A stretch of 64,000 nucleotides of DNA from Tretioscincus oriximinensis (lineage: Eukaryota; Chordata; Lepidosauria; Squamata; Gymnophthalmidae), in contig JAJVDF010000163.1 in NCBI GenBank assembly GCA_022410635.1, positions 110,406 to 174,405 on the forward strand, written 5' to 3'. Below the pieces are notes generated by a model that worked only from the letters and a program-made list of their open reading frames with translations, was not told the DNA's origin and made no database searches. Below are positions 53,283 to 63,833 of this stretch, in pieces (within the stretch, counting starts at the first letter, position 1; every line of letters begins with the position of its first letter). The translations under genes were made by a program, and so were the position numbers.

Positions 53283-54021
53283 AGAAAAAGTTCCATTCGA
53301 TGCCCTTTTCCAATAGTTTTTAAAAGTAGCACCAATAGAACATTTTAAGTGGCTTAAGCTGGAAGCAGGAAGGAAAGATTTATTGATTCCATTTTTCAGA
53401 GACAGACAGATCACCACATCTTATGTCGTTTNCAAGGTCTCTAAAAATGTCAGTAATAGAGCTGCTGTGCAGATCCCACCTGGGCTGTCGAAATAAAGGT
53501 TCTCTCCACCTTAAAGTCCAATTGTGCTAAGGAAATGTAATTAAGTCAACCTCTCCTTCTATCCAGACGCAATCTGTGTTGGTTTGAATGGGTTAGGATA
53601 GATCCTAAGCCNTCATTCTGCTGAAGTTTACAAAACGCACCCGAGTTTTGCAGGAACTTGGTTTGGAACGATCGTAATCCAAGTAAGTTCTTGCTTTTCT
53701 GCTTCTGCTCCTGAGTTTCCCTCATGGGCCATTAATAAGAAACCGTATAAACAAAGGGAAGGGAAGCTTTCCATTACGACACAGAAAATCCATAACTCGG
53801 AGCCAAGAAGGAAAACAAACTTGCAAGTATTTCGGAGCTTCCATCCTGTTGGGCTCTTGCTCAAGAGATGTCCTGGGCTGCATGAAATGTTCTCGTGGCT
53901 TCCTCGGAAAGAACAGGTACCTAGCATACAAGAGAAACCTACAAAACGAAGACCTAATGATCCAAAACAATGACAACAATATAAAATTCCCAACACCTAT
54001 GATATACAAAATATAAACATA
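53283..54021. other. Intergenic sequence, nothing recognised
   Basis: No supported feature. Confidence 0.35.
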
Positions 54022-54085
54022 CTGCTCAAAATAATTAAGGGAACCNGTTAACATAACAGTGTGACACTAAGTTTGTTCTGAGCAG
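54022..54085. mobile_element. 64-bp Tc1/mariner-like deletion derivative
   Basis: CTGCTCAAAATAATTAAGGG at the left and TTGTTCTGAGCAG at the right are inverted, flanked by TA (54020-54021 and 54086-54087). Confidence 0.55.
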
Positions 54086-54094
54086 TATATTTCA

Positions 54095-55260
54095 AGCAGT
54101 ATTTCTCAGCCCAGGGCCAGGGGAAAGAGGTGCCTCTTCAGGCATTTTCTGAATGCACAGAGATGGTGGCTGGCACACCTCCAGGGGTTGATGCTTCATA
54201 GCCTGGGGGCTGCCACCGAAAAGGTCCTGTCCTGGGTCCCCACCCTCTTTGCTATTGAGAAAGGGGATACAGTCAGGAGGGCCTCTTCTGCAGATCTAAA
54301 GGCCAGGCTGGTTGATATGGAAGAAGACCTTCCTTGAGATATTTGGGGGGCCTGTTATTTAGGACCTTATAGGTGAGAGTTAATACCTTGAATTGGGCTC
54401 GGTAGCAAATTGGCAGCCAGTGCAAGACTGGTCGGTCTGGCCAGTGGTCAAGCAGATGCATTTTGCACCAACTGCAGCTTCCAAACCCTTTTCCTGAGCA
54501 ATCCCATATACAATTCTTTACTAAAGTCCATTTTTTGAAAAAAAAAACACTACTAAATATAACTCCCTCTCTTCTCTCTCCCCTTCCCTATATATACATT
54601 CTATAACCTTGGGGAATCACATCTGGAATGTTAACCTCAATTTCAATTTTCCCATTAAATAATTGTTAACCGTTAACCACTTTTTCTGGGTATTTTCTGG
54701 ATTAGCGATTATACCATTGGGAATGGTGGAACAGCCACAGCTGGCCTGGTCTGCAGATCTTAAGGCATGGCCACGTCATCACAAGAGAAGGTGTTTCTCT
54801 AGGTATTTGCAGCCCACGTCATGGAAGGCCTTGAAGGTTCATGTTCACACTTTTAATTGGGCTCTTCAGCAAATTGGCAAGCAAGAAGAACTGGGTTTTT
54901 ATGTCCCATTTCTCACCCAAAGGAGACTCAAAGCGGCTTACAAGGGTATTTTTTACCCGAAGGCTTACATTCTATCTTTCCCACAAGACTGTGGTGGTTC
55001 CCATTAATCTAGTCGCAGTCTGTTGCAATTTCTTGTAATTCTTCCTTTNGAATAGCTGGGTTGGCTAGGGATGCAGGCTAGTAGAAGGTGGTCACCCCTC
55101 CCCACGTCTGACACAGGGCCTCAAAACCCGATCCCTCAGGTGAGAGACTGTCACTTAGCTAACTGAGCCATTCACGCCTCCTAGGCAGCTCTAGATAGCA
55201 AGTCCAGCTTCTGCATTCTGCACCAGCTGCAGTTTCTGAACCACCTTCAAGGACCACACA
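54095..55260 (-). mobile_element. L2 LINE fragments, antisense, with an S1 SINE insertion
   Basis: L2 blocks are 54095-54520 (CTTGAATTGGGCTCGGTAGC), 54720-54884 (AGATCTTAAGGCATGGCCAC) and 55182-55260 (GCATTCTGCACCAGCTGCAG). The last two are separated by the antisense SINE 54885-55181, so the L2 is split. A short repeat (CCCTATATATACATTCTATA) near 54585 recurs near 57793. Confidence 0.78.
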
Positions 55261-56108
55261 CACACACCCCAATGCCATCTTTTATCACTGCAGGAGATAA
55301 AAGTGCATGGGCCATTGCGTAATTCAGCAGGGCTCCTCTTATATTCCAAGGCAAGCCAGTTGAGTTTGAGAAATCAGGAACTTCAATGGGTGGGAGAAAC
55401 GCCTTTTNGCTGTTGCTTAGAAATAAAATTTGAACTACTATCCAGACGAGTCTTTGTGGCGTTTGGTGGCCAAGGACTGAAATATGTTGCCTGAGGATGA
55501 ATGGATTTGTGGACAATCTGCTTGTGGCAGAGCAGAAACTGCGTATTCAAGACACGTACCAAACAGTTGAAAAGGATTGGCTTTACACAGAGCAAAGCAA
55601 AAGGGATCTGTTTTCCTCTGCAGTCTCTCTCCAATTTCCCAAGGATCAGACAGGCCCCCTTGGAACCCAGCCTCTTGAACCAGGCTTCAGATAAATAATT
55701 GATCTAAGGCAGAGCACATTCTNGGGATTTACTCATACGTTATTTCTTCCTTCCATCCTGCACCTCCTCTTCAGCCCTCTGTGAATTTCCCATGGGGATT
55801 CTGCTTTTGATCTTGCCTGCATTTTGTGAAGTCAGGAGGAAAATGCTGCTGCCTAGCAGACAGCCCAAATTATTCACCTACCTTAGACTGGACTAAGCCC
55901 CCTTCTTGGAAAATATTCACTAAAAAATACAGCAGAATTTACAAATATAAATCGCTCTTTTAANCCCCAGATAAAGCATCTGAGAAAGATTTCTCATCTA
56001 CAACATCCTGAACAATTCAACCTGCTGCAAATTCATCCTTTTGCTTATCTTTCCTTCCTTCCTTCCTTCCCTCTGTCGTCCATCAGGTACCTATACTAAA
56101 GATACTAG
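55261..56108. other. Intergenic sequence, mostly unassigned
   Basis: A CR1 tail remnant may lie at 55275-55350 (CAGCAGGGCTCCTCTTATA). Nothing else was recognised. Confidence 0.35.
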
Positions 56109-56450
56109 AGCCAGTCTGGCCTAGTGGTTAGTGCCAGGCTCTTACGTGGAAGTCTGCCAGTGTGATCTCGCATTCCACCAGCTAGTTAACCTTGGCTCTT
56201 TGGAGGCCCCCCAGGTGCAGCNACTTCACAAGGTNTCTCTTGGGAAGGTTATGGAAGCCACCTAGATTTCCTTTGGATTGGGACAAAATTGGGATATAAA
56301 AATTGCCTCTTCTTCTTCTTTATATGGATGGATGTATAGATGGATGNATAGATGGATGGATAGATGGACAGATAGGCAGGCAGACAGATAGATGGATAGA
56401 CAGATGATAGATGGATGGATAGGTGGGTAGATGGACAGACAGATTTGCCA
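56109..56450 (+). mobile_element. CORE-SINE (56109-56320) followed by GGATGGATAGAT microsatellite
   Basis: Head CTGGCCTAGTGGTTAGTGCC, tail ATTGCCTCTTCTTCTTCTT, then a tetranucleotide array to about 56445. The array ends about 90 bp beyond the PRMT7 polyadenylation signal. Confidence 0.75.
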
Positions 56451-56533
56451 TCCTTACATGGGAGCAGCAAATTCTGAAGTCCATAACAACGCTTTGAAAA
56501 GAGACAATCTTGCTACAGCTATTGGTCAAAATA

Positions 56534-56539
56534 TTTATT
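56534..56539 (-). terminator. PRMT7: PRMT7 polyadenylation signal AATAAA
   Basis: Read on the minus strand, AATAAA lies 87 bases beyond the PRMT7 stop codon, implying a 3' UTR of only about 105-115 bases. This is the first such hexamer after the stop on that strand. The exact cleavage site cannot be seen. Confidence 0.65.
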
Positions 56540-56625
56540 AAGATATGCTTCAATGTGGATAGGAAGCCAAAGGGTTTGATTAGGAGGAAACAGGGACTGT
56601 AAATAAACTATCTGCTGCAGCAGTG

Positions 56626-56787
56626 TTAATTTAAGAGTTTGAAATCCATGAGAATTTCTCCTGTCTTTGGGTTGAAGCGTACAGAATAGGCAGCTGNTGT
56701 GGGGTTCTCGATCAGACATTCAGACTCGCTGACTGAGCTGAGGAAATACACGGCTTGCTTGCAGTGAGGTGTCCACTGACAGTAACC
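56626..56787 (-). CDS. PRMT7: PRMT7 terminal coding exon
   Basis: The exon encodes [19 protein letters not shown] and then [19 protein letters not shown], with stop TAA at 56626-56628. The acceptor is CTCCCATCCAG and the phase is 0. The C-terminal tail after the GEI(L/I)M motif is about three residues shorter than the recalled human tail. One residue is undetermined (N at 56697). Confidence 0.93.
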   Translation of the reverse strand, partial: GYCQWTPHCKQAVYFLSSVSESECLIENPTXAAYSVRFNPKTGEILMDFKLLN

Positions 56788-57837
56788 CTGGATGGGAGGC
56801 AAAAAGAGCAGTCAGCAGAGAACATCGATGGAAGCCACTAATCTATGCCACTAGTTTGTTGCCCTTACTGTCAGAAAGCTTTATCTGAGGCCTAATCTGA
56901 ACCTGCGAGGGAGGAGATACAGACTAAATTATCAGAATAAAATTGCCGACAANAAGAAGAAAAAGAATCTGGCATTTATACCCCACTCTGTGTACTGAGC
57001 GGCTTACAAGCTTAATTTTCGCCTCAAGGCTTACATCTGATGGCTTACCCCATTAGTGGTGGTACTCATTTATCTGCTTGAAATATAGATTGCAAATCTA
57101 CTTTCTTTCGAATAGCTGAGTTGGCTGGAGCTGAGGCCAGTAGAGGGCGCTCATCCCACTCCACGGCTGACACAAGGCTTCGAGAACAGATCTCTCACAT
57201 GAAAGGCCGACTCTTAACATCTGAGCCATTTGAGCCAAGGCTGCTACTGTTCCACCACTCTGAACGGTAAGGAGAATAAGGATCCAGAATCAGGACTTTC
57301 CAGTGGTGGCCTCTGCACTGTGGAATATTTCTCCCTTGAAATACATTAGGCTGCTTCATTGCAGAGATTTAAAACAGCTTTGAAGACGCTTCTCTTTGTT
57401 TTATTCACTGTATTTTGTGTTATGGATGCTGCAGTCTGTTTTTATGGTTGTGACGTGCCCTGAGCCTTTCGGATGTGCAGCGGGGATAAATATCCAAATA
57501 AGTAAAAAAAACAACATGAAATAAATAACATGAAATGATACAAAATGAATGAACAAATGAATAAAGGTTATCAACCAGTGGAACAGATTTCCACAGAAGG
57601 TAGTGATTCCTCTTTCAATGGAAGTCTCCAAACAGAGGCTGGCAGACATCTGTCTGGAATAGTTTAGTGGATCCTGCACTGAGGAGGGGGCCCTGGAGGT
57701 CTCTCCAACTCTATGGTTCTATGATTCGTTTCATAGTTCAATCTGTACAATTGTTTTAGGTCTTTAAAATGATACCTCCTTCCTATCTCCCCCTTCCCTA
57801 TATATACATTCTATCATCTTGGGGAGTCACATCTGGA

Positions 57838-57927
<90 letters not shown>

Positions 57928-60900
57928 TTAGTGACTCCTTCATTGAACAGGAGGTTGGACCCCGTGACCCTGAAGGTCTCTCCCAATTCTATGATCCTGC
58001 GTTAAAACCTGAGAGACAAAACAGAAATGGAGTCAATAAACAAACGTTATAGGACCTTGGAGTGCAAATCTTGCAATTTCGCTGATCCAGCGTCCCATTT
58101 GCGTCTTGCATTTCCTAGAAGCAAGTTTGGTTCGGCAATATCCATTTCCCAGTTTTTGTTCTATGTATTGTTGGAATTTGGAGACCTATCATTAACCCAT
58201 GTATCATCTGGATATAGTGCCCTTTTTATAGATGTTCTTGTTCCCTGTATTATTTCCTCATGTTTTACCTGCTGTCTGTTTATCACAGATCTTTAAAGGG
58301 CAATTAAAGCATTGTATGCCAGCCAGGTTTGTGCCCTTAGCGCCATTTCCCTCCCCTTTGTTTGGTTTTGACTGTTATAAAATTGCCTTGTGTTTTCTAA
58401 TCTTGTTTTCTAATCTTGTTCCGAGTTCCTGTGTTACTATATTTTGTGTCAGTGGGTATCCGCATTGCTTCAGTTCCTTGTTGACTGTGGGAAGGGATTT
58501 TCTTTGACATTTTTTTCCCCCCAAACTCTGATCTGTTCTTCTAAGTCTTGCGATCTCTATTTCTTACGTCTGCTCTAAAACGAAATTGGAATAACGTGTG
58601 GGTGTCACAGATAATTGGTCGTTGGCATTTGGTGGAAATTGTTCCGGCCTCCCATTTCTGCCTCCGCTGCGGTGTTGGAGCCTGGATGAAATTGGAACGA
58701 ACAAGATACCTTTTCGTTTGAAACCTGTAAAAGTCCCGTGCTAACGGAAAGGTTGGGCGTGAGCAGATATTCCATCCACAATACCACTCCATGGCTTTTT
58801 CCAGGCCTGGAAAGAAAGATACTCATTTTAAATTTAAGTAACGTTATTACGAGGATGGGTATGCTGAGCAACAGATCAATTCTTTCCAAAATCTTCCCTA
58901 AGAATTTTCCCTTAGAATGGCTGCTGTTTAATGGCAATGCAGGCAGTCTGGCTAGCAGTTGCTAGTTCGATTTTGAGCCTCTCCCCTCTTCCGGATAGCT
59001 TTAAGACAGGGTTANATACATTTATGGACACATTAGATACATTTATGAATATATAAATAGCTGCTAGGGTGGATCTTTTAAAATGGCTTCCGGGAGGGAG
59101 CAACAAGCAGTACCCCTGAAATGCCCTTTGCAGGGAGCTGAGNTGAAGTCTTTTCCTTCTGTTCCAGACTGCCCAGGGGCATCTGGTGGGCCTCTGTGTG
59201 AGACAGAATGCTGGACTAGATGGGCTCCAGCCTGATTCAGCAGGGCTCCTCTTATGTTCTTCTGTTCTTATGGATATTTGCCAAGAAAGCCACACGACTG
59301 AGCGCATGAAAGAATCTATGCAGCCAATAACGACTTGCTGGAACCCAGAAACAACCATTTTTCTTCCCTAGTGGAAGCCTGAATCACGAAGTTGAAACAG
59401 AACAAAATACAGGAGTAGCTGGAAGCCGGCAACGGACCAACTAGTGGAATGATAGATTTTTTGGGAAGGAAATCAAGAGGGTGTCAGTGTAATACATGGA
59501 AGAGATAAACAAATCGACCTCAGTTACAGTACAGGGACAATAGGCTGTTAAATTTTGTTAAATAGTCTCTTAAAATACAGGTGAAACCTCTTTATAAAGA
59601 AACGCTCTATAATGAAATTCCCAATGTAACAGACAAATTAGAAAGTCCCAGGAGAACACCACTGAGATCAATGCAAAAATGCCCCCGCTATAGTGAATCT
59701 CATTGTAGCAAAAGTTTCAGTATTACAAACTGATTTCTGTGCCCTGCCTATTCTGCAAGACCTTGTTATAAGAAAGTGAGGTTCAAGAAGGGCGCTCAGT
59801 AAAGACTAAGATTTTTAAAGCAACAGCAAAGATCTTCAAACCACCAGTGAATGCCAGGATTAAAGCCTCAGTATCCCATGGATGGCTGGGACTGTGATTG
59901 GGTCCTCTGTAAAAGTAAATATATTTACCATGGCAAGATGGAAGGCAGCAAGGAAAAGCAGTTTGCAAGAAAAGGTGGGAAGTCACCAAGTGGGTTAAGA
60001 CTGAAAAAATGTAGGTTGTCCCCAACGAGTCTCATTCNGGGCTGCAGCTTGGAATAGGAACCTGACATTCACATGCTAGTGTAGACTATGGCAGGCCCCG
60101 AATGGGGCCTGCCATAGTCTATGCTGGCATGTGGATGGCCAAGCTCCATCCCAAGATATGACCCATAATAAGGCCCATTGCGGACAGAGTGAAAGTAGTT
60201 CTTGCAATGGCTTCAATTTAAAATTATTTCTCATTCCCCAGTCTAAAAGCAAAGGTGCCTTTTTCTCGCTGTTCATGCAAGTTAAACACCACAGCCCCAA
60301 AAACCTGTACTTGCTGCTGAAATACAGACCATTCAACAGATAAATATTGATCCTTCCTGAACAGAATGTTCCAATATTTCACAGCTGGCGCAACATTCCT
60401 GCCATAAATTGGCTTGGGGACAACACTATAGACGCCGTGCGGGTAGAGGAACAAGCAAAGCAGCCAGCCAGGGAACAGATGGTTATATTTGGAGAGGAAA
60501 AACACACGTCAGAACAATAGATCCAGCCCCAATGGTGCAACGTGATTTACACACCGTGCAGTTAACAAAATGACAGAAGCCACTGTTGCTGCACACGACG
60601 GGGCAGATGCTTCAATAAAATGAGGAGATAGACTGACGTTCTTACGAACGTCTAAGCCCAGATTAAATCGACTTTCTCCAAGATGCTTTCACCTACGGGG
60701 CATCCCCACTTCCATGCCCCTCAGGTTCATGCACCTTAGGTTCAACCTCATGCATGTTCAGGGGTCCACCCGCTGAAAACAACCACTGTTGCGGAATTTT
60801 CAGCCACCGCAGTTTGCGATTCAACAGCATTTTGCAAAATCCGAAAGATTTGTGAATACAGTGGTACCTCGGTTCTCGAACGCCTTGAATGTCGACCAAA

Positions 60901-63833
60901 TCGGTGTTCGACCGGCAGATTCCAGAAACTTTTGTCCTGGAATCCGAACATCGATTTGGAACTCGAACTTCCTTCGGCNTTCTTTCGGCCAGGCGCGCCT
61001 TGCNGACGTCATCAGAGTGCGTTTTTTCGGCCCGGCGCGCCTTGCTTCGGTTCTCGAACAAATTGGTTCTCGACCGTGCTCCCGGAACGAATTGTGTTCG
61101 AGAACCGAGGTACCACTGTATAGAAAATTCATTGGCTCCCAGCTTGCAGAGAATGCTTGGGAATTGTGGTAAGATAAATGTGGAATGCTGGGAATTGTGG
61201 TAAAGGAAGCGCAGTAATGCCTTATGGGGCTCGTCATGTGATGAGTCTGCTAGGCAATGTGTTGGAACAGCGTGGAAGCTTTAAGGTAGGTGGGGCGGAT
61301 GGCAAACGCACTTTAAAAGAAATAGCAAGGCAAACCATGAGGTGGGGAAGGGACCCTAGTTTTTACTGNTGTTTAAAAGAGAAGGTCTCCTTCTTCAGAT
61401 GGTCCATAGTCGCTGTTGCCAACCATTGTCTTGTTAGTCTCTAACAACGAAGCACACACACACCCCTTTGCTAGATATTCTGGATTCAGGTTACACAGGT
61501 TTTCTCTGAAATTCACCAAAATCTATTGCAATATCTTGTTTCACCCAATGGCCCACCAGTTGCTTCTAGGTAACTCAAGCCCAATTCAAGGTATTAACAT
61601 TGACTTATAATGACTTGGGCTCCAAATATTTGAAGCAATACCTCCTCTCACATGTATCTGCTCACACCCTAAGATCTTCTGATGAGGCCCAACTCTCCTG
61701 AAGCCCAACTCTAGTCCCACCTCCTTTCTCATAGAAGTAGAAGTAGCAGAGGAAGAAGAGAAAGAAGAGGAAGAAGAGGAAGAGGAGGGGAAGAGGAAAA
61801 GGAGAAGGATAAAAAAGAGGAAGGGGGAAAAAAGAAGAGGAAGGGGAAGAAGAGGAAGAGGAGGAAGGAGAAGGAGGAGGAAGAAGAGGAAAGGAAAAGG
61901 GAAGAGGAAAAGAAAGAAAAGGAGGAAGGGGAAGGGGGAAGAAGAGGGNGAAGGAGGAAGGGGAAGCAGAAGAGGAAGAACTGGGTTTTTATAATCTTAT
62001 TTTGTCACCCAAAGGCACACAAAGCAGCTTGCAAGCTTACTTTTCACCTGAAGACTTACATTCTATCTTCCCTATCACACTTTCAAATAGCTGGTTTGGC
62101 CAGAGCTGAGGCCAGTGGAGAGCCATCAGCCCTCTCCACAGCCAAGACAGAGCTTCAAACCCAATATGCTGACACACCAGGGCTCTTAACCACTGTGCCA
62201 CAGATAGGAGGGAGGGCCTTCTCTGTGACAGCTCCCAGGTAGTGAAATGATGACCCCACTGAGGTGCATCAGGCACCTTCACTATACATGTCCAGATGCC
62301 TGGTGGAGATGCATCTCTTCAGCTGCCCTTCTGTGTCAGCATCTGGTCTCAGAACCTCACAAATGGCCTCTGGGGCCATTCCTCTCCAACATGGAGATGA
62401 TGCCTAGGCATCCTTTCTGAGAAAAAAGGGAAGGGGCATTCTGGTAAATACTATTCCAACCGAGAAAAATACCAGGAGTAGCACATAACAAGCACAACTG
62501 CTTGTGATTTATTTGTATCCTGCCCTAAACCCAAAAGTCTCAAGNTGGCCAACCATAGGGTGGCGCACGTAGCTTTTGTTGCTTTATCCACAACAGACAC
62601 CCTGTGGAGTAGGTGGGNCTGAGAGAGTTCAAAGAACTGTGACTGACCCAAGGTCACCCAGCACATAGCTTTTGTTGCTTTATCCACAACAGACACCCTA
62701 TGGAGTAGGTGGGGCTGAGGGAGTTCAAAGAACTGTGACTGGCCCAAGGTCACCCAGCACATAGCTTTTGTTGCTTTATCCACAACAGACACCCTGTGGA
62801 GAAGGTGGGGCTGAGAGAGTTCAAAGAACTGTGACTGGCCCAAGGTCACCCAGCACATAGCTTTTGTTGCTTTATCCACAACAGACACCCTGTGGAGTAG
62901 GTGGGGCTGAGAGAGTTCAAAGAACTGTGACTGGCCCAAGGTCACCCAAATCCATCAATTAAAAACCAGTGCTATACACATCATCTTATATCAACCTGTG
63001 AAATTATACAACCATTTTATAAACATTAAACAATTATGTGGAAGTTGGGGACATTAACCCACTGCTTGTTAAATTATTTTGTATTTTAGGGCCAGAAGAA
63101 CCCTGGGCGAAATCCCGATTATCCAGAAATGGGATTGCCTATATTTGTTCGCATTGCTTAATGATTATAAAATGATTGTATAATTTCACATGTTGATATA
63201 AGATGACGTGTACAGCACTGGTTTTTATTTGATGGATTTGTGTAGATTTAAATTTGAATCACAAGCAGTTGTGCTTGTTATGATCTACTCCTGGTATATT
63301 TCTCGCTTGGAATAGACATCCATTCCAGCAACTTGTGATACATCTGGGGCCCACAAATTTGTCTNCAAGAACGTAAGAGATACCAAGTTGACTTTAAGCG
63401 TCATTTTAAGAAAATCAAAAGCAGGTGATAGTTTTGCTTCTGCTTGAGATGCACAAATAAAATGGTGGGGCTACGTGTGAGATAGAAGGGTGGACTAGAT
63501 GGACAGCGATCTGAACCTGAAGGGCTTCTTTCTGTTCAAATGTTCTGATGACATATTCCCCTACTTCTGTGCCACAGCCTACCTCCAACATGGCCAAGAT
63601 GGATATTAACTCAACCTATACCAAACATCTGATTTTAGAAATCTTTTATACCTTCTTTCTTTGCATACTCACCTCAAGAGATTTACAGCGCCTTCCTTGA
63701 GGATAACGTGTTCTGGGATAGTTTGTCGGAAATCAAATAATAAGACTTCCAGGGGATCCGATAACGATTTGCAGGCATATTCCCATAACGGATGGGGTTC
63801 TGCCTCCCTTGATTCCCTGAAATCCAAGGAGTT
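56626..63833 (-). CDS. PRMT7: Protein arginine methyltransferase 7, last three coding exons (partial)
   Basis: PRMT7 is a type III enzyme that monomethylates arginine in histones, Sm proteins and other targets. It has two tandem PRMT modules, and this is the C-terminal end of the second one (beta-barrel region). Joining 63673-63833, 58710-58806 and 56626-56787 on the minus strand gives 139 residues with consistent phases (2, then 0). Signatures shared with the human protein as recalled are [36 protein letters not shown] and [11 protein letters not shown]. The segment between STGLL and the Trp of QWTPHC has the same length as in human. The SAM-binding motifs and the first module are encoded beyond base 64000. 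The gene converges on SMPD3, its human neighbour. Confidence 0.94.
56953..57232 (-). mobile_element. S1 SINE, antisense, with consensus CTCF motif
   Basis: AAGAAGAAAAAGAATCTGGC to CTTAACATCTGAGCC. CCAGTAGAGGGCGC at 57137-57150 fits the 14-base CTCF core consensus at every position. It lies in the last PRMT7 intron. Confidence 0.8.
57290..57730 (+). mobile_element. L2 3' end (57290-57515) then CR1 3' end (57557-57730)
   Basis: The L2 part is AAGACGCTTCTCTTTGTTTT and GTGCCCTGAGCCTTTCGGAT. The CR1 part is ACCAGTGGAACAGATTTCCA and CCAACTCTATGGTTCTATGA. Confidence 0.75.
57838..58005. repeat. (ATT)n to (AAT)n switch, then CR1 tail
   Basis: ATT repeats (57838-57892) switch to AAT repeats (57896-57927), giving a self-complementary microsatellite. 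A CR1 3' end (GGAGGTTGGACCCCGTGACC, CAATTCTATGATCCTG) follows. Confidence 0.88.
58710..58806 (-). CDS. PRMT7: PRMT7 penultimate exon
   Basis: A 97-base exon completes the Arg codon and encodes [18 protein letters not shown], then [14 protein letters not shown]. The acceptor is TTTCTTTCCAG and the donor AAG/GTATCT. An alternative donor at CAG/GTTTCA would shorten it by five codons. The longer form restores the same residue spacing as human, so it was chosen. Confidence 0.92.
58985..59272 (+). mobile_element. CR1 3' end, sense
   Basis: GGATAGCTTTAAGACAGGGT to CTTATGTTCTTCTGTTCTTA. It lies in a PRMT7 intron. Confidence 0.85.
59570..59790. mobile_element. Tigger/pogo-like MITE
   Basis: CAGGTGAAACCTCTTTATAA at the left; the right end, reversed, reads TTGAACCTCACTTTCTTATA. 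The ends are diverged. Confidence 0.5.
60013..60190. mobile_element. M1 MITE, best complete copy
   Basis: Arms meet at GGCAGGCCCCGAATGGGGCC. The outer ends TGTCCCCAACGAGTCTCATT and (reversed) TGTCCGCAATGGGCCTTATT are inverted. Confidence 0.8.
60859..61118. mobile_element. 260-bp mariner/pogo-like MITE with TA duplications
   Basis: A 23-bp perfect terminal inverted repeat begins CAGTGGTACCTCGGTTCTCG. TA lies immediately outside both ends (60857-60858 and 61119-61120). Two internal direct copies of GGCGCGCCTTGC are present. Confidence 0.9.
61131..61566. other. Short tandem duplication and P1 remnant
   Basis: GGGAATTGTGGTAAGATAAA / GGGAATTGTGGTAAAGGAAG are tandem at about 61158-61210. CTTCTTCAGATGGTCCATAG and TTGTTAGTCTCTAACAAC near 61390-61445 resemble the P1 element. 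Confidence 0.4.
61567..62335 (+). mobile_element. L2-like LINE, sense, split by an S1 SINE with purine tail
   Basis: L2 pieces are 61567-61734 (AAGCCCAATTCAAGGTATTA) and 62205-62335 (GGAGGGCCTTCTCTGTGACA). Between them is an antisense SINE (61735-62204), whose GAAGAGGAAGAAGAGG tail is expanded to about 240 bp. Confidence 0.75.
62451..63315. mobile_element. Large foldback element interrupted in its left arm
   Basis: Left arm pieces 62451-62513 and 62948-63034 are inverted copies of 63315 back to about 63153. Examples are CAAGCACAACTGCTTGTGAT and TCATCTTATATCAAC against their reverse complements. The loop is about 118 bp. The left arm is broken by an L2-tailed CORE-SINE array (62514-62947). 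Target duplications were not resolved. Confidence 0.75.
62571..62949. repeat. 96-bp tandem repeat, four units
   Basis: Units start at 62571, 62667, 62763 and 62859 (AGCTTTTGTTGCTTTATCCA), a spacing of exactly 96 bp, with few differences. The unit is the antisense CORE block of a SINE. Because 96 is a multiple of three, a periodic open frame appears on the minus strand; it is not a gene. Confidence 0.95.
63380..63550 (+). mobile_element. CR1 3' UTR remnant
   Basis: TTTTGCTTCTGCTTGAGATG and GGGTGGACTAGATGGACAGC. It ends about 120 bp before a PRMT7 exon. Confidence 0.6.
63673..63833 (-). CDS. PRMT7: PRMT7 antepenultimate exon
   Basis: A 161-base exon encodes [19 protein letters not shown] and then [17 protein letters not shown] through VNLLR. 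It follows a TTTTCATTCAACAG acceptor and ends at TTGAG/GTGAGT. It leaves two bases of an Arg codon. The only uncertainty is the exact acceptor, since the first two residues (Asn-Ser) differ from human Arg-Ala. Confidence 0.93.

Noticed and set aside
60224..60505. Minus-strand frame of 93 codons inside the PRMT7 intron as a further PRMT7 exon
   Set aside because: The residues do not resemble PRMT7, and the flanking exons already join in phase without it.
62451..62945. Periodic 164-codon minus-strand open frame with 32-residue repeats
   Set aside because: It is the in-frame reading of a 96-bp SINE-derived tandem repeat; no start context, family match or neighbours support a protein.
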